Shown here: in pieces, positions 1 to 8,623 of the stretch | Layout of the letters: each line of letters starts with the position of its first letter | Position numbering within the stretch: position 1 is the stretch's first letter | Source: Chara braunii | Taxonomy: Eukaryota > Streptophyta > Charophyceae > Charales > Characeae | Length of the DNA stretch: 23,350 nucleotides | Direction: 5' to 3' | Assembly: GCA_003427395.1 (NCBI GenBank) | Contig: BFEA01000306.1 | Location: forward strand, 606,266-629,615 | Position numbers and translations under genes: made by a program | Notes under the pieces: generated by a model | Database searches by the model: none | Told to the model about the DNA's origin: nothing | The model's input: only the letters and a program-made list of their open reading frames with translations

Positions 1-1
1 T

Positions 2-901
2 CATAGATAGCATCCACAATCATGGGGCTCATCTCTCAAGCCAAGTTCGGCTCGCCACCCCCAAACCGATGGCCAAACGGAGAGGGCGCATCAGATCGCA
101 CAGGTTCTCCTTCGCACTCTCATCCATCCCTACCAAAAGGATTGGGCTGAGTGGCTACTGGATGTCGAGTTGGCATACAACTCATCCATGTCGCCCTTCG
201 AGTTCGAGCACGGCTTGCCGGTCACTTCGCCGTTGGACACAATCATTCCACGAACGGTCGAGAGCGACGACCATCTTCTTTTCTTGCGTCGGATGCAAGA
301 GCTACTTGTCAAGGCACACGACCCGATGGCTAAGACACAGCAACGCATGAGCCAACAGGCCAATCGCCAACGTCTTCCTTGCCCATTCCGCACCGGCGAT
401 CTCGTTTGGGTTTCCGCCGCAGAATTCAGCCTTGAACAAGATGTCTCTTGCAAGCTCTTCCCGAAATGGATGGGGCCCTGGCCGATCGTGGCACCCGCTG
501 GGGATGCACCCGAAGGACCACCTTTCACCATTCAGGTGCCCGCCCACTTGCCCGTCTACGCGGTCTTTCATTGCTCCAAATTGGCTCCTTACACGCCGGC
601 GGAACATGATAATTTTCCCGGGCGACGATCGCAAGACCCACCCTCTATGGACGGTTTTCAAGAGGTCGGCGGCATCATCTCCCAACGACGCTACGGCAAC
701 AGGCCAACCGAGTACTTGGTACACTTTGCGTACTGCACTCACAAAGTTGACCGTTGGTTGACCCGTGGGGAACTCCAAGCCACAACTCTGGATGTTCTTG
801 CACGCTATGAATGCAAGGCAAGCCGGTATCTTCGGCTCCACGTCGCACCCGCATCCATGTTCCACCTTCAGATCGTCAGCTTCGCCCTCGCCCCGGCATG
901 A
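2..901 (+). pseudogene. Ty3/gypsy pol 3' end: integrase C-terminal half plus chromodomain-like tail (5' part outside window)
   Basis: This is the end of a retrotransposon polyprotein whose integrase would insert cDNA into the host genome. Read in frame 2, it shows the HPQTDGQTER signature (about 56-85) that carries the catalytic Glu of the DDE triad. The conserved WLLDVELAYN block and a GPWPIV (GPY/F-type) module followed by FHCSKLAPYTP come next. The C-terminal segment EYLVHF...DRWLTRGEL resembles a chromodomain, which in this class helps target integration to chromatin. The frame is open from 11 to a TGA at 899-901. A TAG at 8-10 sits where the family usually has Trp, so the copy is probably inactive. 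The polypurine tract and LTR follow directly, which fixes orientation and element end. Family assignment is firm; the missing 5' part lies left of the window. Confidence 0.9.
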
Positions 902-907
902 CTTCAT

Positions 908-920
908 GAGGAGGGGGGGG
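908..920 (+). other. Polypurine tract of the + strand Ty3 element
   Basis: Thirteen consecutive purines (GAGGA then eight G) end exactly where the LTR begins with TGTTACATG. In LTR retrotransposons this tract resists RNase H and primes plus-strand DNA synthesis. Its position 6 bases after the pol stop codon and flush against the LTR supports both calls. Confidence 0.9.
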
Positions 921-989
921 TGTTACATGCTATGCCTGCAACAGGCTGCATGGGCCCCCTTTCAGGCCCGTCACGTTTTCAGGCCAAAA

Positions 990-1067
990 GCCTGAAAACA
1001 AGGGCCTACAGGCCCCGTGTCGTCTCAGCCTGAAAGCCTGAAAACATGGGCCTACAAGCCTTGTGTC
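990..1067 (+). repeat. 32-bp direct repeat in U3
   Basis: The segment GCCTGAAAACAAGGGCCTAC... at 990-1021 recurs at 1036-1067 with four mismatches. Each copy contains a GCCTGAAAA word that is also present, in both orientations, elsewhere between about 958 and 1165. Repeated U3 words in LTRs often act as enhancer modules; that role is only inferred here. Confidence 0.75.
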
Positions 1068-1296
1068 CTTTCAGGCTAAATCAGGGCCTTTCCGGCCCCG
1101 AGTGTTTTCAGCCTGAAACTGAGGGCCATTTTCAAGCCCTCATAAGATCGACCTGCCCTGAAACTCGAGCACCAGACCGGGGTTTTAGCACAGGCCATTT
1201 TTGGCCTATTTTCAAGACGACCTTTTTTTGAGCTTCAACCCCAGGGTCTGGCACGTTTTGGCATTGGCAAGAGCAGTCTCCTGGACGGGCCAGCAC

Positions 1297-1304
1297 TATA
1301 TAAG
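1297..1304 (+). promoter_or_regulatory. TATA box in LTR U3
   Basis: TATATAAG lies 377 bp into the LTR on the sense strand, where the RNA polymerase II promoter of an LTR retrotransposon is expected. Transcription would start about 25-35 bp downstream, defining the U3/R boundary near 1330. The start itself is inferred. Confidence 0.65.
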
Positions 1305-1440
1305 ACTGGCCTGCCCTGCAGGCTGCAGGTAGTTCCTAGGTACTTCCCAGGCACTTCACCTGCAGTTCAGGAGGCAGGAGGTAGTCTTCAGGATTCGGCA
1401 GCAGCACTCTGGAGGAGCGCTGCAGGAGTAGTTGTAGAGC

Positions 1441-1501
1441 TAGCAGTAGTCTTCAGTGCTGGGCGCTAGCAGCGTTAGCAGTAGTCTTCAGCGCTGGGCG
1501 C
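1441..1501 (+). repeat. 26-bp direct repeat downstream of the TATA box
   Basis: The words TAGCAGTAGTCTTCAG and GCTGGGCGC occur at 1441-1466 and again at 1476-1501 with one mismatch and a 9-bp spacer. A shorter related word (GTAGTCTTCAGG) lies near 1382-1393. This region would be transcribed as R/U5. No function can be assigned. Confidence 0.75.
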
Positions 1502-2782
1502 CATAGGAGCTAGAGCAGTACGAGAGAAAGAGAGATTGGGCAGAGGCCAGGGAGACTTACCTGCAGCGCCATAGCTCGAGCTTCGTTTTCGAGGTACCTG
1601 CAGCACTCACAGTGCCAGCTTCACAGGTTAGTACCTGGCACATATGGGAGAGAGAGAGTTCTTCTTCTTCCTCTTCTCAGTCCATCTCCCTCTCACCCTC
1701 TTGCTATATGACTTCGCTGCATCAGCAGACTACAAGAGAGAGAGAGAGAGATGACATTTGGATCCAGATTCGACATTGGACTTCAGACATTTTGACGAGG
1801 GATTATTTGGGACTTGTAATGAAGACTTGGTGTTGACGACTTTTCCCATCTCCCCCCTCCTCTTCTTTGTCTGTTTGCCTCCTCTTCGTCTGTGCATGAT
1901 CTGGACCTCACGCCTTCTTCCTGTGTACAGCGCCAGGCTCTCTTCACACCTTGTGATGAGAATGATGTATGTTTAGTCTGCGTTGCAACATTGATTGGGC
2001 TAGTCATTAGTATTCTAGCATTCTGCTACACTATCTTGCACTACGTGATAGAGGTCATTCTCGGTCAGGTCAGGACTTGTATCTAAGTCTTCCCTGCGCT
2101 ATAAAGCACCATTTTTGTATGTATCCGCATGTACACTGCTTGTTGAGATTCTACTTGCACTGCATTGTCCATTCAGTCGTTTTTATCACATTGCGGATCC
2201 TCGGTTATATGTGTACATCGCCCAACTGGGCATGTAACAATAATCTCCCCACCACCAACATATGCATCCAGAGCCCTTCCTCCGACTTGACGCTCAGCGC
2301 CCAGACTGCTTCTACACAGCTACTAGCAGCCTACAAATTGCATCCCATTGACGTTAGCAGCAGCAACCGAAGTGCATGAAGATGCTGACCTTGTAGACCA
2401 TCGCCAAGACCAGGTGTACATGCCCTCACATCATCAACCTCATCCCTCTCTCTCTCTCACCCTCGTCTTCATCACCCACGACTTCCTTCCCATACACAAA
2501 GACCACCACCACCTGCTGACTGTGTCCAAGCCCAGCCTGGCTATGAAGGCTGGGCTATGGTGCTGCCCTCAGCAGCGCCCTCTATCCTCTCGACGCCTGC
2601 GCACGCCCGTGAGTCTATGCTCCAGCGGAGCTGCCGGCCGCAAGTGCAAGTGCCCGAATACCAGCCCTGCGCCCTGCCATTTCCTATATGGAAAGTGGCA
2701 GGTGCTTGCCTTTGCCTCCCCCCCCATGAGACCGAGTTTCCAGTAGCTTCAGGCCCAGGCCCGATTCAGACAGTGACCTAGA

Positions 2783-2858
2783 ACCGAATTGGTTAGGCAT
2801 GCGCAACCACCCAGCCTGGGACCGAATTGGTTAGGCATGCGCAACCACCCAGGCACAA
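2783..2858. repeat. 38-bp tandem duplication
   Basis: The sequence ACCGAATTGGTTAGGCATGC... at 2783-2820 is immediately repeated at 2821-2858. The first 32 bases are identical and the last six differ. It lies inside LTR-like copy A and is not seen in copy B, so it arose locally after the copies separated. Confidence 0.85.
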
Positions 2859-3536
2859 ACGTGCGATGCTCCCTGCTTCGACCACGTTGCTGGAGAGCCT
2901 GGAAGGCTCACAAATATTTTGGATACTCACGCGCAAGGTGGATTGTAACCAACTGGCGCATGGCAACTGTCTAGCGCCGACGAAGATTCGCAAACATTGA
3001 CGAGTGCAGGGCACATTTGCAATCAGACTCGTCTTATTCACACTTTTCATGTACAACTCATTGTTCACACACTGGATCACCCTGGATATCCCACACACGT
3101 CACTCTGAACACTAACACATGCACACACACTCTTCCCCTAACTACAGCTATGGCAGCTATGGCTGCCTATCGCTATGCTAACTCCTCTTCTCTCGCCCAC
3201 TGTGTCCTCCGGGCTCACTGCAGACCTCCTTGCACAAGTCGCTGTGGCAGCGCTTCCGCATGGCTCACACAGGAATCCATGAAAGGCTGGGGGCTGCCTC
3301 TTGATTTATACTTCTGCAGGTCGTTGGTCTGGCCCATTTCCCTTGCCCAAAGTGCACACAGTCCAGTGCGGTACTTGCTGGACTGACTGGGAACTGGGAC
3401 TGTTGACTCAGCAGGGTAGACTTCTACCACTTGCCCACTTGCCTCACCACTTGACCACTTGCCTCTGCTTAAACGTGGGCAACTTCGAAAGGCCACTACT
3501 GGGACCTTCCGGAAGGCCGTAGACTTGGCCTTTCGT

Positions 3537-3598
3537 GACTGTAGCAGCTACGATTCTGACCCTTCTGGACTGTAGCGGCTACGGCCTTGACCTTTCAA
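3537..3598. repeat. 31-bp imperfect tandem duplication
   Basis: GACTGTAGCAGCTACGATTC... at 3537-3567 is followed by a related copy, GACTGTAGCGGCTACGGCC..., at 3568-3598. A third, weaker ACTACAGCTACGATG lies at 3603-3617. Each copy contains a short palindromic GTAGCnGCTAC core. Confidence 0.7.
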
Positions 3599-3775
3599 GA
3601 AAACTACAGCTACGATGTCTAGACCTGACTAAGACTCCTATCCGACAGGTCTACAGATCGAACCCATGCTACCTATGGACCCTACGACAACCTATCAGCT
3701 ATTACAAATACACAGGTCGCGGGCTCAATTCTACGGGTCAACACAGGTACTGTACACAGGTAAGGTTGGGTTCTA

Positions 3776-3787
3776 GGGATCGAACCC
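3776..3787 (-). promoter_or_regulatory. tRNA-like B-box word (minus strand)
   Basis: On the minus strand this reads GGGTTCGATCCC, a perfect match to the RNA polymerase III B box (GGTTCGANNCC), which is also the T-arm of tRNAs. A second near match, GGGTTCGATCT, lies at 3655-3665. A weak A-box-like TAGCAGTAGCTG lies about 27 nt upstream on the same strand, closer than usual. No complete tRNA cloverleaf can be drawn, so this may be a relic of a tRNA-derived element or chance. Confidence 0.3.
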
Positions 3788-3901
3788 TGGGGTCTGCAGC
3801 AGCTACTGCTAACTGGTGAATACCGTTTCACATTGAGATTCAGCGGGCCAGCCTTCACTTAGGGCGGGCACACACCTGCTGCAGGGCCCTATGCCGAGGC
3901 A

Positions 3902-4796
3902 TAAACCCTTGCACATGGGCCCATGGGGAATGAAGGCAACAGGGCAGATGAGCAAAAGGCCGGTACGTGTGGGAGGGACTGGTGGAGAAGAGGATACGAG
4001 ACAGAAGAAGCTGGTGTACTGAGGATACCAACACACTGCCCTCAGGTTGGTTAGCGGGGTCTGACAGCAGGCAATGCTCAGTTGGCCCTCAGAAGTTTTC
4101 TTTGTAGCACTCGCACTGGGCCAGCCATCCAGACGGACAGGTCTGTGGGGGTGGCGGCCAACCTTGTCTGCAGAGGCAGTGGTCCAGACCAAGACACCCA
4201 GCTCCTACAGCTTCTTTTGTTCCTTGTGCCCTGGGGTTGTTGGCCTGAGTGGGACTCGAACTCACGACCCAAATACTGGCCAAGAAGTGTCTGTTGGGTG
4301 CACCAGTTTTCATGAACAGCAGCCAGGTCAGCCACGCTTGGATAGGACCACTGGACCAAGAGTGGAGGGAGCAAGCATGACCAGAAGAATTCAAAACCCC
4401 CAAAACAAGCCTCCGACGGTAGACTTCTGCATTCCAGCGGGTAACATTGTGCACGTCGATGGGTTCTGGGGCTGATCAACATGCAGCCTCAGCCGTTCTT
4501 TTTTTTTGTTGTTGTTTAATCGTGTAACTTATAGACAAAAAAATTGAAAGAGACAACTGCGCCTGTGACCGCTACACAGCTCAGAATTCACAGAAATAAC
4601 AGTCCACTGCAAGATTGGGCCGTGAGCAGTTCGAAACAGCAAAAAAAGCAGTTGCAAGGAATACGAGTGTGAGCGACATACATAAAACCAAATTGCGAAA
4701 TCACACAGCTGTCCAAGTAGTCGTGTCCCAAGCAGAGAGTACAAATGCACAGAGAAAACCATCCATATAGAGCAATACAATGAAGTAATGAGCCAA
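3902..4796. other. Non-coding interval between the two LTR-like copies
   Basis: About 900 bases separate copy A from copy B. Several overlapping frames of 75-135 codons on both strands look like chance frames, with no recognisable domain. The only structured item is a tRNA T-arm-like word on the minus strand at 4249-4269. If A and B were once the two LTRs of one element, this would be the remnant of its internal region. I see no primer-binding site or coding motif that proves it. Confidence 0.5.
4249..4269 (-). other. tRNA T-arm-like sequence, possible tRNA-derived relic
   Basis: The minus strand reads GGTCGTGAGTTCGAGTCCCAC. It contains a TTCGAGT loop between near-complementary GTGAG and CCCAC arms, as in a tRNA T-arm, and then TCAGGCCA, resembling an acceptor end. 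The upstream 70 nt (about 4270-4345) do not give convincing D or anticodon arms. It is therefore a degraded tRNA, a SINE fragment or coincidence, not a functional tRNA gene. Confidence 0.3.
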
Positions 4797-5711
4797 TGTT
4801 CAAGCCCGTAGGCCACACCAACACAGTATCCAGAGTCGCTCTGCTCTGTTGGCGCTCAGCGCCCAGCCTACTCTACCCGACTATCCTACCTACAGCTGGT
4901 TCAAGCAACAGGATCACTTCGACTCACGAAGACCAATGTACATGACTGCCAACACCATCGCCGACCTCTCTTCATGTACCAGGTATTTATCTCGGCACCC
5001 TCAATCAGACCTTGATTACCCCACACAGCGCCTCCTTCACTGAAGACCACCTGATCATCCGCTGCACCCCCTGGCGCCCAGCAGCCCGGCTATGGCTGCC
5101 TGCGCCCCGCTGCCCTGCAGCGCCCCACCACACCTGTCCCGCCCCGTCAGCGCCCTTGGCAGCAGTGCAGCATCAAGCAAGAGCGCAGCAGCACTTCTGC
5201 ATTGCCAGCACTGGCCAGAATGCCTGGCCTGGGCTGCCTCATGCCTTTTGTGGAAGTGGCAGCCTCCTGGATGCTGCGTGTGGCCTGGCTGGAAGCTTCC
5301 AGTAGCTTCCGGTTGGGTCCCAGACCCTGCGCCCAGGCCCCGAGACTACAGTTGAGGGCCTGGGCCCTTTGCAGCTGGCACGGCCTGAGTCTCCGGACTT
5401 GGGCTGTTTGCTGCATCTGTGCAGGGCTCCCAGGCAGGTGTGTCTGCACTACAGCTTTTGCAAAGGCCGAAGGCCTGCTTCCCAATGTATCGGCCGTGTT
5501 TTGTGTAAGTGTGCCCAGGCGCAACTGTCAAGGCCTGGGCCAACTGTATGACGCAGCAATGTGAGGCTCACGCGTCTTCCCAACCAACTGGCGTGCTGCG
5601 AGAGCCTGAATATCCACATATGGAAATATCGAATTTTGCCTTTGACGAATATTCAGGCCCGCCTTCACTTAGGGCGCGCACTTGGCTTGCTGGGGGCCTT
5701 AGCCCAGAACA
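4797..5711 (-). mobile_element. 3' LTR (copy B, ~915 bp) of the minus-strand Ty3/gypsy element
   Basis: The segment starts TGTTC on the + strand (4797-4801) and ends GAACA (5707-5711), giving TG...CA ends with a 5-bp inverted repeat. It lies 71 bases beyond the pol stop codon at 5783-5785, where a 3' LTR belongs. The intervening minus-strand sequence has short purine patches (GGGGATGGAA, CAAGGGG) that are a weak polypurine tract. A diverged colinear copy (A) lies at 2240-3901. No counterpart is visible upstream of gag, so the element is 5'-incomplete or its 5' LTR is unrecognisable. Boundaries are inferred from the ends, not from an LTR pair. Confidence 0.55.
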
Positions 5712-5782
5712 ATGTGATGTCTGATAGGGCCCCTTGAGGGCTTGTTCCATCCCCGTTAGCTTCGAAAGTCCGCTGAGACGCT

Positions 5783-6883
5783 TCATGCTGGTGCCTTCCC
5801 CTTCAGTTTCTTCTCATAATCTGCCACGATCTGAGGAGCTGTCTTGACAAGTTCCTCCCTTGAAATCCATCGACCTTCCTTTGTATCAGTATGATGCCTG
5901 AAATGTACTCTTTCGCCGGTTTGGGCGGTCTTCCCCTGCCAGGTGGCTTGGGAACAGGCGTGTCTCTGTGATCCACGATGTCGATGACGTCCACGTGGCC
6001 ATCCATGGTTGGGGGTAGCATAGATCTCCGTGATGGGAACTGTGCTGTCTCAGCGAAAGGTGCAAGCTTGGAGGCGTGAAAAACAGGGTCGGTGCGTAAG
6101 TGACCAGGGATACGAATGACGTACAAGGGACCATCCAAATCATTCCCCACAATGTCTAAGACTTCCCAGGGACCAAAATACTCGGGCATTAGTTTCCTAG
6201 AGATGCCAAACTCTTGTCCCAGCTCACTACCCTTGACCCAGACACGTTCCCCTACCTGAAATGTGGACTGTCGGCGACGCTTGTTCTCAGCAGCAATCAT
6301 GGCTTCCTGAGATTTCTTGATGTGTTCGACAGTCTGCTGCAACAGTTCCTCATACTGGACACCAAATTCAATGGCTCCAGGAGTTGCAGGTCGGTTTTCA
6401 GGCAGGAGGAAGTCTAGAGCAGATCTAGGCTTCCATCCCAGATGCAGTTGATTAGGACTGACGCCGGTGGTGCTGTGTACTGCATTGTTGTACAGATTGG
6501 TGATGAGAGGTAATTTCTCATCCCAGTCGTCCTGGCTGGGGTTAATGTAATGCCTCACCAGATGTTGCACCACTCGGTTTATCTGTTCAGCCTGCCCATT
6601 TGCCTCGGGATGATTCCCAGAAGTCATCTGCAGCTGGCTGCCCATCTGTTCAGCGGCCTTCTTCCACATCTCGCTTGTGAATCGCACATCTCTATCACTA
6701 ACGATTGTCTTTGGCAGTCCAAAATCACGCACCCAGTTATCCATGAATAACTCGATGACATGTTCAATCCTAGCAGTCTCCGGCATGGCAATTAGTCCTA
6801 TCAACTATGACGAAGATGTGCCTTTTGCCATTCTTGCTGGTCACGAGAGTACCCAGCAAGTCCATGGAGATACTCTGCCCCGG
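5783..6883 (-). pseudogene. Integrase catalytic core, C-terminal domain and chromodomain-like tail
   Basis: Just downstream of the 650-bp insert the frame resumes with ISMDLLG (first catalytic Asp). After a frameshift near 6795 come VSDRDVRF (second Asp) and HPEANGQAEQ (catalytic Glu), so the DDE triad is visible. VGERVWVKGSEL, the GPWEVLDIV (GPY/F) module and VFHASKLAPF follow. The tail is chromodomain-like, with a second frameshift near 5850. The natural C-terminus, WISREELVKTAP...VADYEKKL, ends at the TGA at 5783-5785 in another frame. The main open stretch is 5803-6804. The enzyme would join cDNA ends to target DNA; this copy is broken. Confidence 0.9.
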
Positions 6884-7533
6884 TGTCGGCGCGAATACCC
6901 TTACAAGGGTTATCCGCCCTGTTTTTTTGCAAGTGACAAAAAATAAGTCTCGTTCGTAATTTGACTACACTGCACGAGTCGCGGTTGTGTTTTGTTCACG
7001 CTGACTGAATGGTTGATTAGAAGCACAGTGGGTGTGGGCGGGCAATTTTGAGGCGCGCGTGATGATTCTAACTTTTATGTTATAGAGTCGGCGTTCCGGC
7101 CGGCAAAATTTTTGGCTTTGATTAAAACTAGGAAAAGTTTCTTCTATTGAAGTGACCATAATACACCTGTGTTCACACGGCGTGCGTCATCGGAAGTGGT
7201 GTTGCTTTGGGCAGTGATTGGGGTGTGCGAGAGAAAATAGAACACAAGCGGTGGCCTCCGCGTGGCAGATGCGGGAGGTTGACAGTCGTGGACGGAGCCA
7301 GGCCCTATGAGCGGCGGGCGTCATAGCTCGACAGTCGTGAGTTTGGTCCGTAGGCGAAGGAGTGGACTTCGGGTATTTTGGTAGGCCCGCGTGCCGTGCG
7401 GCAACAACTTATATTGAATTTTGCAATGGTCCATCTCAGCCTTGGGTACTAGCACAATTGGTAATGGCATTGGACTTTCAAAGCGACAGTGCTGGAATCG
7501 GAGGGTCCCCGTGCGGGACCGATGCGCTCGACA
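6884..7533. mobile_element. 650-bp element inserted in integrase: TIR-like ends, subterminal hairpins, CCGG duplication
   Basis: Removing 6884-7533 plus one copy of the flanking CCGG (6880-6883 and 7534-7537) rejoins the integrase reading frame exactly. This marks a clean insertion of 654 bases, a multiple of three. The left end is TGTCGGCGCGAAT and the right end GATGCGCTCGACA, so the termini share TGTCG inverted, plus GCGC after a 1-nt offset. A hairpin begins exactly 13 nt inside each end: ACCCT/AGGGT at 6897-6910 and GGTCCC/GGGACC at 7504-7520. The interior has no credible protein. The TG...CA ends also allow a solo LTR with an unusual 4-bp duplication. A non-autonomous TIR DNA transposon explains the hairpins better. 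The family is unknown to me. Confidence 0.75.
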
Positions 7534-7537
7534 CCGG

Positions 7538-7753
7538 GCCAGCAAGAATGGGTAGAGGCTCGAGTCCCCCAAGTGGAGCTTGAGTCCGCGGCTTGTCCCG
7601 CTGACAGACCTGACAGGTCTGTATGTACTTCTTTGCATCGTCCAACATGTTAGGCCACCAAAATCGTTGTACTAAGTTAGCACTAATCTTTTTGTAGTCG
7701 AAATGTCCTGTTGCGTCGTGGCGCTCACCTAAAAATAAACTACGCAAAATCTA
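7538..7753 (-). pseudogene. Integrase N-terminal zinc-binding domain (split from core by the insert)
   Basis: The minus-strand frame reads ERHDATGHFDYKK...CQVCQRDK, the HHCC zinc finger that precedes the catalytic core in Ty3 integrases. APLGGLEPLPI follows, the usual linker to the core. The frame is continuous with RNase H upstream except for a TAG at 7751-7753. It is cut at 7534-7537 by the 650-bp insert, after which the core resumes near 6883 in the same frame. Confidence 0.88.
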
Positions 7754-8623
7754 CCTAGATGGAACAACCAACCTTTTGTACCCTGCCTTTTCAAGAAAGA
7801 GTAATCCATCCACCATCACAAACTCATCAGTGGTGGCCTTGTCCTTGGCTTGTGGTTTGTTGATGATGTCCATCGTGATGGGATCTTCCTTGTAGGCTTC
7901 CTCCAAAGATCGAGTCACATCCTCAGATAGGCCAAACAAAAAAATCAGCGCACCCGAGTAATCTGCCCTTCTAGACAACGCATCTGCAACCTTGTTGTAC
8001 TCTCCCTTCACATAGTCTAGTTTGAAGTCGTACTGATCTATGACTTCAATCCAACGTTTGAGTGCATCGGAGAGAACCGGTTGTGTCTTGATCCACTTGA
8101 GGGTCTGACAGTCAGTTCTCAAATAGAAGAACCTTTCTAACAGATAGTGCCTCCAGTGGACAAGTGCCTTGTAGAGAGCGTAGAGTTCCCTCTCATAGGT
8201 GGACTTTGCCAACTTCTTTGATGGCATCTTTTTGCTCATGTACTCGACTGGTCTCAACTTTTTCCCTTCCTACTGAGCCAGCACTGCGCCAATGCCATAT
8301 TGGCTTGCGTCAGTGGTTACAACAAATAGCCTTTGCGGGTCGGGTACCATGAGAACCTCATGGTGCGTGAGGGCGTGCTTCAAACGCTTGAAAGCTGCCT
8401 CACACCCGTCGGTCCAGTCCCATGGTGTGTCAAGTCGAGTTAGATCAGTCAAGGGAGATGCGATCGTGGTATAGTTCTTTACGAAGTTGTGGTAATAACC
8501 ACACATTCCCAAGAATGATCTAACCTCAGTCACAGACTGGGGTCGTGGCCAACCCCTAATGCTAGCCACCTTCGCATCTTCGGGCCTAATCCCGTCCGCG
8601 GATACTTCATGACCCAAGTACAA
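7751..8623 (-). pseudogene. Ty3 RT connection and RNase H domain
   Basis: The frame opens in the YLGHEVS region at the end of RT, continues through the FLGMCGYYHNFVKNY connection and enters RNase H. The RNase H acidic residues are visible in TTDASQYG (Asp), YERELYAL (Glu), RTDCQTLKW (Asp) and KVADALSR (Asp). RNase H degrades the RNA strand during reverse transcription. A single TAG at 8270-8272, just after GAVLAQ, interrupts the domain. The same frame continues to a second TAG at 7751-7753 and then into integrase. Confidence 0.9.

Larger units (their letters stand above)
921..2239 (+). mobile_element. 3' LTR (1319 bp) of the + strand Ty3/gypsy element
   Basis: The segment begins TGTTACATG (921-929) and ends CATGTAACA (2231-2239), a perfect 9-bp inverted repeat with canonical TG...CA ends. 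It follows the polypurine tract. A TATATAAG box lies at 1297-1304, so roughly the first 400 bp would be U3. U3 is rich in repeated TTTCAGGC/GCCTGAAA words, and (GA)n and (CT)n runs occur at about 1515-1750. The base after the LTR starts ATAAT (2240-2244), a candidate target-site duplication that cannot be verified because the 5' LTR is outside the window. No coding region is credible inside it. Confidence 0.88.
3001..3836. other. Extra ~836-bp segment in LTR-like copy A, flanked by ACATTGA
   Basis: Comparison with copy B shows that this stretch has no counterpart there. It is bounded by the 7-bp word ACATTGA at 2994-3000 and again at 3830-3836, which could be a target-site duplication. The segment has no reading frame worth calling and no poly(A) end. 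It contains a 31-bp duplication (3537-3598) and two tRNA-like B-box words on the minus strand (3655-3665 and 3776-3787). It could be a non-autonomous insert, or simply sequence that copy B has lost. Confidence 0.35.
2240..3901 (-). repeat. Diverged LTR-like copy A of the LTR at 4797-5711
   Basis: Four anchors occur in the same order and orientation as in copy B. CACCAACA...ATCCAGAG...GCGCTCAGCGCCCAG-like sequence lies at about 2252-2305 versus 4817-4866. TTCCAGTAGCTTC lies at about 2738-2750 versus 5297-5309. CCAACTGGCG lies near 2949 versus 5583. GCCTTCACTTAGGGCG lies at 3850-3866 versus 5660-5676. The first two anchors are spaced almost equally in both copies (~440 bp). Copy A carries about 820 extra bases between anchors 3 and 4. 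On the minus strand it would begin near 3901 (TGCC...). Its low-coordinate end is replaced by the + strand LTR ending at 2239. No gene is visible; short reading frames here are not supported. Confidence 0.55.

Noticed and set aside
302-907. Minus-strand frame of 201 codons.
   Set aside because: It is antisense to a clear integrase/chromodomain frame on the + strand and shows no domain of its own.
4074-4482. Overlapping frames of 120-134 codons on both strands.
   Set aside because: Mutually overlapping in several frames, no recognised motif, and in a region of LTR-like debris.
7440-7580. A full tRNA gene: CTTGGG at 7440-7445 can pair with CCCAAG near 7566-7571, with an A-box-like word and GGCTCGAGTCC between.
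   Set aside because: The interval is about 130 nt, the right part lies outside the 650-bp insert within integrase coding sequence, and no cloverleaf forms.
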